From assembly GCA_902574355.1 (NCBI GenBank), contig CACGNN010000001.1, positions 235,165-299,164 on the forward strand: a DNA stretch of 64,000 nt, in the 5' to 3' direction. Both the position numbers and the translations under genes were made by a program. The DNA is from an uncultured SAR86 cluster bacterium. Its GTDB lineage: Bacteria; Pseudomonadota; Gammaproteobacteria; Magnimaribacterales; Magnimaribacteraceae. The notes beneath the pieces are model-generated. The model was not told the origin of the DNA. It searched no databases and was given only the letters and a program-made list of their open reading frames with translations. Positions 53,355 to 60,475 of the stretch are shown here, in pieces; the stretch's first letter is position 1, and each line of letters begins with the position of its first letter.

Positions 53355-53416
53355 ATGGTTTGCACATGGTTTGCACGAAAACGAACTGTGTAACTTGGTT
53401 TGCATATGGTTTGCAA
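53355..53416 (+). repeat. Four 11-bp direct repeats in two tandem pairs
   Basis: ATGGTTTGCAC at 53355 and 53366, TTGGTTTGCAT at 53395 and ATGGTTTGCAA at 53406. All share TGGTTTGCA. Each pair is exactly tandem with an 11-base period (one helical turn) and the pairs start 40 bases apart. They lie 50-112 bases from the distal att-like repeat, as arm-type sites of tyrosine integrases do. They could instead be operators for the downstream gene. Confidence 0.7.
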
Positions 53417-53515
53417 ATTTAAAATCTATACTCAATTTTTGAAGACGCATGCAGTGTCCTTATAGACATTCTGTCGGCAAAAGGTTAATTTGAAATTAAA
53501 TTTTTGGAGAGAAAA

Positions 53516-54607
53516 ATGAAAAAATTATTAACGATTTTCTGTTTGTCTTTTATTTTCGGAGTGGGCAATGTATATGCAGATGAAAGCAGCTCTAGTTCTG
53601 AAGAAAGTAGTTCTAGTTCTGAAGAAAGTAGTTCTAGTACAGAGTCTGCTAGCACAGTTGGCGAGGCTAAAACCTATGCCGTTAAATTTAATAGTGAAAT
53701 AAAAAAGAACGAGATTTGGGAAGTAAAATCTGATGGAACAAATGTAAAGTTAATTGATTTTGAATTTCCTTCTGGTTATTGGACACCCGCAACCTCCTAT
53801 GCTAGCAATAAAACTGGAAAGATTTATCTGAAAGATTCAGGTTTAGGTTTAACAGAAGAAGAAAAGGGCTGGGTAGTTTATGACCCAGCAACCAATACCC
53901 TTACAACGGGAGTCAAAGAAGGTTATCACGAAGGTTACCAAAAGGTCTTTAGTGATGTGCTTAAAATAGATTCTTTAATACGTTCAGATGATGGAAGCTC
54001 TATACACATAGGAGAAAATTCTTTAGTAACTGTCGAAGAGAATGGCGTTCAGCAGCTATATGCTACAGATGCTAATGGTGACATGATAAACATCAATATA
54101 AAGAAGGGTACAGACTTATTGATTGATGGGGTTAGTGTTTCGGGTTCTCTTAATACAAATGCTACAAATATAGCTACTAATTCAACAAATATAGCTACCA
54201 ATAAAACTAACATAGCTACTAATACGACAGACATAGCTACAAACGCAACTAATATAGCTGCTAATACGGCAGAGATAGCTACTCACAGCACTTCTATTGC
54301 TAGTAATACCACCGCTATTGCTGCTTTAGGCTCTGATTTGAGTGCATTCAAGGCTTCAACAAATTCTCAAATGAACTATATGAAATCTGATTACAGTTCA
54401 GGTATTGCTTCTGCTATTGCAATGAGCCAATTTAATTTAGCTCAAGAAGGTTTCTCGGTTGGAATAGGAAGAGGTTCTTACAACGATGAAGATGAAACTG
54501 CTTTTGGATTGGGTTACGGAGGTGAATTTAAAAACGGAACACTCTTTAAGCTTCAAGCCAGTAAGAGTGGTGATGCCAGTGGAGTTGGATTAACAATCTC
54601 CTTCTAA
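53516..54607 (+). CDS. Trimeric-autotransporter-like surface protein
   Basis: 363 aa. A signal peptide (1-21, ending VYA) is followed by a Ser/Glu low-complexity run (DESSSSSEESSSSSEESSSS). A globular head of about 170 residues comes next (FEFPSGYWTPAT; WVVYDPATNTLTTGV). Then eight heptads TNIATNx (217-272) form a coiled-coil stalk, ending in a C-terminal segment 294-363 resembling the YadA anchor (GIASAIAMSQFNLAQEGF, then SVGIGRGSYNDEDETAFG and a final aromatic F). ATG 53516 is used because GGAGAG precedes it. The anchor suggests outer-membrane display and adhesion. It is the only gene of the tRNA-bounded segment. Confidence 0.75.
   Translation: MKKLLTIFCLSFIFGVGNVYADESSSSSEESSSSSEESSSSTESASTVGEAKTYAVKFNSEIKKNEIWEVKSDGTNVKLIDFEFPSGYWTPATSYASNKTGKIYLKDSGLGLTEEEKGWVVYDPATNTLTTGVKEGYHEGYQKVFSDVLKIDSLIRSDDGSSIHIGENSLVTVEENGVQQLYATDANGDMININIKKGTDLLIDGVSVSGSLNTNATNIATNSTNIATNKTNIATNTTDIATNATNIAANTAEIATHSTSIASNTTAIAALGSDLSAFKASTNSQMNYMKSDYSSGIASAIAMSQFNLAQEGFSVGIGRGSYNDEDETAFGLGYGGEFKNGTLFKLQASKSGDASGVGLTISF
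54164..54331 (+). repeat. Eight 21-bp units encoding heptads
   Basis: In-frame repeats of 21 bases from 54164, 54185, 54206, 54227, 54248, 54269, 54290 and 54311, each with ATAGCT or ATTGCT in the centre and coding x-x-I-A-x-N/H-x. Copies have diverged at third positions. Suitable for copy-number change by slippage or recombination, which would alter stalk length. Confidence 0.85.
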
Positions 54608-54654
54608 AAAATAACCCTTACAAGAAGCTCAAATAGAATTTTTTGTAAGGGTTT
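54605..54654 (-). terminator. Terminator between the surface-protein gene and tRNA-Thr
   Basis: AACCCTTACAA (54613-54623) pairs with TTGTAAGGGTT (54643-54653), 11 pairs, loop 19 bases. Read on the minus strand it is followed by ATTTTTT and would end the tRNA-Thr transcript; on the plus strand its tail is only TTTAAT. It lies within the mini-island. Confidence 0.65.
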
Positions 54655-54655
54655 A

Positions 54656-54707
54656 ATATGGAGCTGGCGATAGGATTTGAACCTACGACCTGCTGATTAC
54701 AAATCAG
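54656..54707 (-). repeat. Proximal att-like repeat inside tRNA-Thr
   Basis: Second copy of the 52-base repeat. It begins three bases beyond the CCA end of tRNA-Thr(TGT) and stops at the outer base of the anticodon stem, whose palindrome CTGATT-TGT-AATCAG would be the crossover core. Confidence 0.85.
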
Positions 54708-54734
54708 CTGCTCTACCAACTGAGCTACGCCAGC
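54659..54734 (-). tRNA. tRNA-Thr (anticodon TGT)
   Basis: Minus-strand gene with acceptor GCTGGCG (from 54734) pairing with CGCCAGC, then T and CCA. Anticodon loop TTTGTAA gives TGT. A minus-strand TATAAT (54744-54749 on the plus strand reads ATTATA) lies 10 bases upstream and overlaps the birA stop. In E. coli this gene (thrU) stands in the same cluster as tyrU-glyT-thrT but in the same orientation as tuf; here it is inverted. Confidence 0.95.
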
Positions 54735-54744
54735 GCGGTGAGCA

Positions 54745-55548
54745 TTATAGTTCTCTTATTGAAACTTCGCCATAACGAAGAGTAAGATATTGTGAACCTT
54801 CTTTAACAAGCATTTCTCCTTTGTCGTTCACACCTACGACCTCTACAGTTTTATCAATACCTTCAATGTTAACGCTACATTTTCTCCCTGTGAGTAAATC
54901 CAATGATTCATAGTCTGATTTATAGGGTTTAAAACCTTTATCGGGAAATACTGTAGTGAGTTGAAAAACCTTATTTACAATATCTCCTATAATTTCATTT
55001 CTATCATTTATTGAGTCAGTTACTTGATCTAAAGAAATCCATGACTGATCAATCTCTTTCCCTTCATCATCAGACATATGTACATTTATGCCTATGCCTA
55101 TTACAACTCCTACTTGATTGTTTATATCAATAGTTTCTATCAGGATTCCTGATATCTTCTTTTTTTCAATCAACAAATCATTAGGCCACTTAATGCCAAC
55201 TTGATTTTGAGTAAATTTATTTAGGGTAGACGCAACAATAGAACCAATAGCTAGGCTTAATCCATCTAGATGTGAGTACTTCAGTTTAGACAGCCATCCA
55301 ATAGAGAGGTATATGTTTTTTCCTTTTGGGCTAATCCATTTCTTGCCATTTCTTCCTCTTCCTGCAATTTGTTGTTCTGATGTGTGGATTGACAATAAAG
55401 ATGATTGCTCTGATAAGAAATTCTTTGCATCATTATTAGTGGACCCTGTAGATTGCGATATAAATATTTCAATACTCGTATCTAATAGATCACTATCTAA
55501 GAAATCTTTTAATAAATCTATATCTAGAGAAATGTAATTGTCTTTCAT
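54745..55548 (-). CDS. birA: Biotin--[acetyl-CoA-carboxylase] ligase, short form
   Basis: Attaches biotin to the carboxyl-carrier protein of acetyl-CoA carboxylase through biotinyl-AMP. QIAGRGRNGKKWISPKGKN is the adenylate loop, IKWPNDLLIEKKKISGILIE the biotin site, and the C-terminal SH3-like domain (GRKCSVNIEG; MLVKEGSQYLTL) is present. At 267 aa it lacks the about 60-residue N-terminal helix-turn-helix of E. coli BirA, so it cannot repress the biotin operon. Upstream of the tRNA/tuf cluster as in pseudomonads, but coaX is missing. Confidence 0.9.
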   Translation of the reverse strand: MKDNYISLDIDLLKDFLDSDLLDTSIEIFISQSTGSTNNDAKNFLSEQSSLLSIHTSEQQIAGRGRNGKKWISPKGKNIYLSIGWLSKLKYSHLDGLSLAIGSIVASTLNKFTQNQVGIKWPNDLLIEKKKISGILIETIDINNQVGVVIGIGINVHMSDDEGKEIDQSWISLDQVTDSINDRNEIIGDIVNKVFQLTTVFPDKGFKPYKSDYESLDLLTGRKCSVNIEGIDKTVEVVGVNDKGEMLVKEGSQYLTLRYGEVSIREL

Positions 55549-55582
55549 AACCTAAAATTTTTGGAAATTTAAGTAATTTAAG

Positions 55583-55618
55583 TTGACATAGTAAGCTTGC
55601 AGTTACAGAATTGCGCGC
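55583..55618 (+). promoter_or_regulatory. Promoter of tRNA-Tyr with GCGCGC discriminator
   Basis: TTGACA (55583-55588), 17-base spacer, CAGAAT (55606-55611), then TGCGCGC (55612-55618). Consensus -35 and a GC discriminator typical of stringently controlled stable-RNA genes. The tRNA starts 22 bases later. Confidence 0.65.
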
Positions 55619-55639
55619 TGTTTTTTAACCTAATTTATA

Positions 55640-55724
<85 letters not shown>

Positions 55725-55756
55725 TTAAAAAATCTCTCCAAAAGATGCGAAAACAC

Positions 55757-55793
55757 TTGCATTAGAGGCCTAAAAATACTATAAAAGCGCTCC
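55757..55793 (+). promoter_or_regulatory. Putative promoter before tRNA-Thr(GGT)-tuf
   Basis: TTGCAT (55757-55762), 17 bases, TATAAA (55780-55785), then AGCGCTCC as GC discriminator. Start near 55792 would leave a 110-base leader before the tRNA. It occupies the place where tRNA-Gly(TCC) stands in relatives. Confidence 0.4.
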
Positions 55794-55904
55794 GAGCTTT
55801 GGGTTGTAGGTTTTATTTCAATAGATTTTATAGATTATTTTGTTTCTCTGTTTATCAGAAAAAATACTCTACACCCTAAAAAAGCAGCAAAAATTAAGAT
55901 TTTT

Positions 55905-55980
<76 letters not shown>

Positions 55981-56011
55981 GGTAATAGTAATTTAAATTT
56001 AGGGAAAAAAA

Positions 56012-57196
56012 ATGGCTAAAGAAAAATTTGAAAGAACCAAACCCCATGTCAATGTAGGAACAATTGGACACGTCGATCATGGTAAAACAACTTTAACTGC
56101 TGCGATAACGAAAGTTCAAGCTGAAGCTCTAGGTGGAGAAGCAATTGCCTTTGATGGTATTGATAATGCACCAGAAGAAAAAGAACGTGGTATCACGATA
56201 TCTACCTCTCATGTTGAATATGATTCTGAATCAAGACATTATGCTCACGTAGACTGTCCTGGTCACGCTGACTATATTAAAAATATGATCACAGGTGCCG
56301 CTCAAATGGATGGCGCGATACTAGTAGTGAATGCTGCAGATGGTCCGATGCCTCAAACAAGAGAGCACATACTTTTAGCAAGGCAGGTCGGAGTACCCCA
56401 TATAGTAGTATTTCTAAACAAAGCCGATATGGTCGATGATGCTGAATTAATTGAATTAGTTGAAATGGAAGTAAGAGAACTATTAACAGAGTATGACTTC
56501 CCTGGTGATGATACTCCTGTGATTGTAGGATCTGCATTGAAAGCTCTTGAAGGAGATGCAGAGTACGCTGCAAAAATACAAGAGCTAGTTCAAGCATTGG
56601 ATGATTTTGTCCCAGAGCCTGTAAGAGACACTGACAAACCTTTCTTAATGCCTATTGAAGACATATTTACAATCCAAGGTCGTGGAACAGTTGTAACAGG
56701 TAGAATTGAAAGGGGCGAAATTAAAGTAAATGAAGAGATAGAAATAGTTGGTATTAGAGAGACTACTAAAACTGTTTGTACTGGCGTGGAGATGTTCAGA
56801 AAACTTCTCGATGAAGGGAAGGCAGGAGAAAATGTCGGTATCCTTTTAAGGGGAACTGAGAGAGATGCTGTTGAAAGAGGACAGGTGCTCACTAAGCCGG
56901 GAGCTATTAATCCTCATACTAAGTTCGAAGCTACAGTCTATGTTTTATCTAAAGAAGAAGGCGGACGACACACACCTTTCTTCAAAGGATATAGGCCACA
57001 ATTCTATGTAAGAACTACTGACGTAACAGGAGCTGTAGAGCTTCCAGATGGTGTTGAAATGGTTATGCCTGGAGACAATATAGACATGACTGTTGAACTA
57101 ATCTCTCCTATTGCAATGGAAGATGGAATGAACTTCGCAATAAGAGAAGGTGGAAGAACAGTTGGTTCTGGAGTAGTTACTAAGATTATTGATTAG
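56012..57196 (+). CDS. tuf: Elongation factor Tu
   Basis: GTPase that brings aminoacyl-tRNA to the ribosome, 394 aa. G motifs: GHVDHGKT (19-26), RGITI in switch [13 protein letters not shown] and GSALK. Domain 2 starts about 205 ([10 protein letters not shown]) and domain 3 ends with [10 protein letters not shown]. The gene lies between two tRNAs, and tRNA-Trp starts one base after the stop, so the 3' end of the message is made by tRNA processing. Confidence 0.98.
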   Translation: MAKEKFERTKPHVNVGTIGHVDHGKTTLTAAITKVQAEALGGEAIAFDGIDNAPEEKERGITISTSHVEYDSESRHYAHVDCPGHADYIKNMITGAAQMDGAILVVNAADGPMPQTREHILLARQVGVPHIVVFLNKADMVDDAELIELVEMEVRELLTEYDFPGDDTPVIVGSALKALEGDAEYAAKIQELVQALDDFVPEPVRDTDKPFLMPIEDIFTIQGRGTVVTGRIERGEIKVNEEIEIVGIRETTKTVCTGVEMFRKLLDEGKAGENVGILLRGTERDAVERGQVLTKPGAINPHTKFEATVYVLSKEEGGRHTPFFKGYRPQFYVRTTDVTGAVELPDGVEMVMPGDNIDMTVELISPIAMEDGMNFAIREGGRTVGSGVVTKIID

Positions 57197-57197
57197 T

Positions 57198-57273
57198 AGG
57201 CCAGTAGCTCAATTGGCAGAGCGACGGTCTCCAAAACCGTAGGTTGGGGGTTCGATTCCCTCCTGGCCTGCCA
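57198..57273 (+). tRNA. tRNA-Trp (anticodon CCA)
   Basis: Acceptor AGGCCAG (57198-57204) pairs with CTGGCCT (57263-57269), then G and CCA. Anticodon loop CTCCAAA gives CCA at 57231-57233. Embedded between tuf and secE, the same order as in pseudomonads. Confidence 0.95.
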
Positions 57274-57300
57274 CTCAGCCAAAAAGCTTAGCCTTATAAA

Positions 57301-57657
57301 ATGGGAAATAGTATAAGAATGCAAAATTATATCCGTTGGATTGTTGGACTTACTGTTGTGGGACTAGCTGTATACGGTAATTCTTATTATTTTCAAGAAC
57401 CACTTCTTTATAGAGTAATAGGAGTGATCGTTATATCTAGTTTAGGTCTCTTTATTTTAACTACAACTCAAGAAGGTAAAGAGGCCCTTAAAACTGTAAT
57501 AGATTCAAGAACTGAGATTCGAAGAGTAGTTTGGCCTACTAGGACAGAAACAACTCAAACTACTCTCATTGTTTTGGTGGCAATAACAATAGCAGCTCTT
57601 ATCCTGTGGGGACTTGATTCCCTGTTCGGATGGGCAACAGCAGCTTTATTAGGATAA
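57301..57657 (+). CDS. secE: Preprotein translocase subunit SecE
   Basis: 118 aa with three membrane helices (about 9-25, 37-53, 88-106), the gammaproteobacterial long form. The conserved amphipathic/cytosolic stretch [20 protein letters not shown] precedes helix 3 and clamps SecY. It stands 27 bases after tRNA-Trp and two bases before nusG. Confidence 0.95.
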   Translation: MGNSIRMQNYIRWIVGLTVVGLAVYGNSYYFQEPLLYRVIGVIVISSLGLFILTTTQEGKEALKTVIDSRTEIRRVVWPTRTETTQTTLIVLVAITIAALILWGLDSLFGWATAALLG

Positions 57658-57659
57658 AC

Positions 57660-58193
57660 ATGGAAAAACAGTGGTACGTAATACATGCTTATTCTGGATA
57701 TGAGACTAAAGTTAGAGAAGCTTTAATTGAGAGAATAGAAAGACTGGGAATGGATGATTTATTTGGAGAGATTATGGTTCCATCTGAAGAAGTCGTTGAA
57801 ATGAAAGGCGGTCAAGAGAGGAAAACCCAAAGGAAATTCTTCCCTGGCTACGTTTTGGTAAATATGGAACTAAACGATGATAGCTGGCACCTTGTCAAAG
57901 ACACTCCTCGTGTCATGGGATTCATAGGAGGTACGAAAGAAAAACCATCTCCTCTTTCAAATGTAGAAGCGCAAGGAATTATGCAACAACTTGAACAGGG
58001 ATCAGACATCACAAAACCGAAAGTTTCTTTTGAACCAGGTGAAATGGTAAGAGTAGTCGATGGACCTTTTAACGACTTCAGTGGAGTCGTAGAAGAAGTT
58101 AATTACGAGAAAAGTAAGGTTAGAGTCGCTGTATTGATTTTTGGTAGATCAACACCTGTTGAATTGCAATTCAATCAAATCGAGAAAGGATAA
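57660..58193 (+). CDS. nusG: Transcription termination/antitermination factor NusG
   Basis: 177 aa. NGN domain from [20 protein letters not shown] to [12 protein letters not shown], which binds RNA polymerase; KOW domain [20 protein letters not shown] contacts Rho or ribosomal S10. ATG 57660 is preferred to an in-frame TTG 30 bases earlier inside secE. Its stop and the rplK start share one base (TAATG). Confidence 0.96.
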   Translation: MEKQWYVIHAYSGYETKVREALIERIERLGMDDLFGEIMVPSEEVVEMKGGQERKTQRKFFPGYVLVNMELNDDSWHLVKDTPRVMGFIGGTKEKPSPLSNVEAQGIMQQLEQGSDITKPKVSFEPGEMVRVVDGPFNDFSGVVEEVNYEKSKVRVAVLIFGRSTPVELQFNQIEKG

Positions 58194-58621
58194 TGGCAAA
58201 AGAAATAGAAACGTATGTAAAACTCCAAGTCCCCGCTGGTCAAGCTTCACCAAGTCCCCCTGTCGGCCCTGCGTTAGGCCAACATGGCTTACCTTTAATG
58301 GATTTCTGCAATGCATTTAATGCAAGAACAAAAGACTTAGAACAAGGATTACCTTGCCCTGTAGTCATAACAGTTTATGAAGATAAGAGTTTCGACTTTG
58401 TCATCAAGACTACACCAGCATCAGTACTTATCAAAAAAGCTGCAGGTATTAAATCAGGAAGCGGAACTCCCAATAGTGTAAAAGTTGGAAAGGTAACGAG
58501 AGCTCAATTAGAAGAAATTGCAAAAATAAAAGATCCTGATCTTACTGCTGCTGATATGGATGCCGCTGTAAGAACATTATCTGGAAGTGCCAGAAGCGCT
58601 GGAATAGAAGTAGAAGGTTAA
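58193..58621 (+). CDS. rplK: Ribosomal protein L11
   Basis: 142 aa. [20 protein letters not shown] is the N-terminal thiostrepton-binding domain; the C-terminal rRNA-binding domain holds [20 protein letters not shown] and [10 protein letters not shown]. Translationally coupled to nusG by one shared base and followed one base later by rplA. Autoregulatory binding of L1 to the rplK leader is known in E. coli; there is no separate leader here because the gene abuts nusG. Confidence 0.97.
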   Translation: MAKEIETYVKLQVPAGQASPSPPVGPALGQHGLPLMDFCNAFNARTKDLEQGLPCPVVITVYEDKSFDFVIKTTPASVLIKKAAGIKSGSGTPNSVKVGKVTRAQLEEIAKIKDPDLTAADMDAAVRTLSGSARSAGIEVEG

Positions 58622-58622
58622 A

Positions 58623-59309
58623 ATGACTCAGAGTAAAAGAAAACAATACATCAACACTTTAGAAGAAAAAAAATATAATGTTTCAGAAGCAATGGAATTT
58701 ATCCAAGCTTCTCCAAAAGTTAAGTTCAATGAATCAATCGATGTAGCCATTAATTTGGGCGTCGATCCTACTAAGTCAGATCAAAATGTTAGAGGTGCTA
58801 CAACTTTGCCAGCAGGTTCAGGAAAGCCTTGTAGAGTAGCTGTTTTTGTAGAAGGCGATCAAGCTTCTGCTGCTAAAGAAGCCGGTGCTGATGCTGTTGG
58901 CATGGAAGACCTTGCAGAAGAAATTAAAAAAGGTGAAGTTGAATATGATGTCATCATAGCTACGCCGGATACAATGAAAATTGTTAGTCCTCTAGGAAAG
59001 GTCTTGGGTCCAAAAGGAACTATGCCCAATCCTAAGACAGGTACGGTCACGAAAGATGTAGCTTCTGCAGTGAAAAATGCGAAAGCAGGACAAATTAGAT
59101 ATAGAACAGATAAAGGTGCAATTATCCATGGAAGAATAGGGGATATAAGCTATACACCTGAACAGATTAAACAGAACTTAGAAACGCTTTTAGATGACTT
59201 GAAGAGGAATAAGCCCCCTTCAGCTAAAGGAGTTTTTATTAAAAAAGCAACTCTATCTTCCACTATGGGAGCTGGAGTTGAAATTGATTTATCTTCGTTA
59301 GTCTTTTAA
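58623..59309 (+). CDS. rplA: Ribosomal protein L1
   Basis: 228 aa L1-stalk protein. [40 protein letters not shown] and [18 protein letters not shown] are family blocks. Starts with ATG one base after the rplK stop. It also acts as translational repressor of the L11 operon in well-studied bacteria. Confidence 0.97.
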   Translation: MTQSKRKQYINTLEEKKYNVSEAMEFIQASPKVKFNESIDVAINLGVDPTKSDQNVRGATTLPAGSGKPCRVAVFVEGDQASAAKEAGADAVGMEDLAEEIKKGEVEYDVIIATPDTMKIVSPLGKVLGPKGTMPNPKTGTVTKDVASAVKNAKAGQIRYRTDKGAIIHGRIGDISYTPEQIKQNLETLLDDLKRNKPPSAKGVFIKKATLSSTMGAGVEIDLSSLVF

Positions 59310-59329
59310 AGACTACTAAAGATAAATGG

Positions 59330-59486
59330 TTTCTTCAGTATGGTGCGATTATTCGCCCATCGAAGACCGTAGGTGCGGGGAAAGGTTCCTTGCTTAATTA
59401 TTTTGACCTACGCAGATGGTAATTGACTGCTTGCAGTCATAGCCAAAAATGATAATACCAGTTATTGGTATTTGGAGGATAGGAAG
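59330..59486 (+). ncRNA. L10 (rplJ) leader, autogenous control region
   Basis: The 177-base gap between rplA and rplJ is too long to be neutral here. CGTAGGT (59368-59374) pairs with ACCTACG (59406-59412) and is followed by CAGATGGTAA, matching the conserved loop/kink region of the gammaproteobacterial L10 leader bound by the L10-L12 complex. Further hairpins: GACTGC/GCAGTC (59425-59438) and AATACCA/TGGTATT (59454-59472), the latter just before the GGAGG of rplJ. Confidence 0.7.
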
Positions 59487-60014
59487 ATGCCAATGCGCAT
59501 TGATGACAAGAAAGTTGCTGTTGACGAGCTCAAAGACATAGCTAATAAAGCAACTTCAGCTGTAGCTGCTGATTATCATGGTGCATCCGTTACTGAGTTA
59601 ACTAAACTTAGAAAAGATGCCCGAGACAACTCAGTTCACCTGAAGATTATTAGAAATACTCTTGCGAAGAGGGCTTTAAATGATACTAAGTATTCTTGTT
59701 TTGAAGACCTACTAGTAGGCCCAACTATGTTGGCTTTCTCATTAGAGGATCCCACAAGTGCAGCTAAACTAGTCAATGACTTCACAAAGATCAATAGTAA
59801 ATTTGCGGTAAAAGGAATTTCTTTAGGAGACACCTTACTAGAGCTTTCAAAGCTCTCTGCACTAGCAAATATGCCCTCTAGAGAACAGGCCATAAGCCAA
59901 CTAGCAGGTTTATTGAATGCACCTATGAATCAATTCGTAAATATTCTTAATCAAGTACCTTCTAAACTTGTTAGAACCTTACAAGCGGTGAAAGAACAAA
60001 AAGAATCGGCATAA
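59487..60014 (+). CDS. rplJ: Ribosomal protein L10
   Basis: 175 aa stalk-base protein. ATSAVAADYHGASVTELTKL and the rRNA-binding NSVHLKIIRNTLAKRAL are typical. C-terminal helix (LLNAPMNQFVNILNQVPSKL) binds L7/L12 dimers. ATG 59487 is chosen: GGAGG at 59474-59478 lies eight bases upstream, whereas an in-frame TTG at 59472 overlaps it. Confidence 0.96.
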   Translation: MPMRIDDKKVAVDELKDIANKATSAVAADYHGASVTELTKLRKDARDNSVHLKIIRNTLAKRALNDTKYSCFEDLLVGPTMLAFSLEDPTSAAKLVNDFTKINSKFAVKGISLGDTLLELSKLSALANMPSREQAISQLAGLLNAPMNQFVNILNQVPSKLVRTLQAVKEQKESA

Positions 60015-60044
60015 CCTTAATTAACTAACATTTGGAGAATAAAA

Positions 60045-60434
60045 ATGGCACTAAGTAAAGAAGAAATATTGGACGCTATAGCAGAAATGAGCGTCATAGA
60101 CATTGTTGATCTAATAGAAGCAATGGAAGAGAAATTTGGAGTATCTGCTGCAGCTCCCGTAGCAGCCGCAGCTCCAGCAGCAGCTGGTGGTGGTGATGCA
60201 GGTGGAGAAGCGGAAGCAGATGATGCTCCTGTTGATATTCACCTATCAGAAGTTGGTGATAAGAAAGTAGATGTTATTAAAGCAGTGAGAGCAATTACTG
60301 GTTTAGGCCTTAAAGATGCAAAAGCTATGGTCGATGATGCTCCTTCAGTTATAAAAGAAGGCGTAAATAAAGCTGAAGCCGATGAGCATGCAAAGGCCTT
60401 ACAAGATGCTGGTGCAACTGTTGAATTAAAATAA
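60045..60434 (+). CDS. rplL: Ribosomal protein L7/L12
   Basis: 129 aa. N-terminal dimer domain [20 protein letters not shown], Ala/Gly-rich hinge (37-60), then the C-terminal factor-binding domain with [20 protein letters not shown]. The hinge is slightly longer and more acidic than in E. coli. Good GGAGAA site. 41 bases separate it from rpoB; the RNase III/attenuator spacer of E. coli is absent. Confidence 0.97.
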   Translation: MALSKEEILDAIAEMSVIDIVDLIEAMEEKFGVSAAAPVAAAAPAAAGGGDAGGEAEADDAPVDIHLSEVGDKKVDVIKAVRAITGLGLKDAKAMVDDAPSVIKEGVNKAEADEHAKALQDAGATVELK

Positions 60435-60475
60435 CAAATTTTCTATAAATATAAATAAATTAAAAAGAGGTCTTT

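Larger units (their letters stand above)
53253..54707. mobile_element. Mini-island bounded by duplicated tRNA-Thr 3' half
   Basis: A 52-base perfect direct repeat (53253-53304 and 54656-54707) flanks 1.35 kb. The right copy is the 3' half of the intact tRNA-Thr(TGT) gene, from the first base of the anticodon stem through CCA. This is the geometry left by tyrosine-recombinase integration at a tRNA anticodon loop. Inside are four TGGTTTGCA repeats next to the left end and a single gene for a trimeric-autotransporter-like protein. No integrase, transposase or excisionase is present, so the element is non-autonomous or a remnant. Confidence 0.65.

Noticed and set aside
54164-54331. CRISPR-like array
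   Set aside because: The 21-base units are contiguous, in frame and encode heptads; there are no spacers or cas genes.
56289-56892. Minus-strand ORFs of about 100 aa inside tuf
   Set aside because: They are antisense to a highly conserved gene and have the composition expected of reverse-complemented codons.
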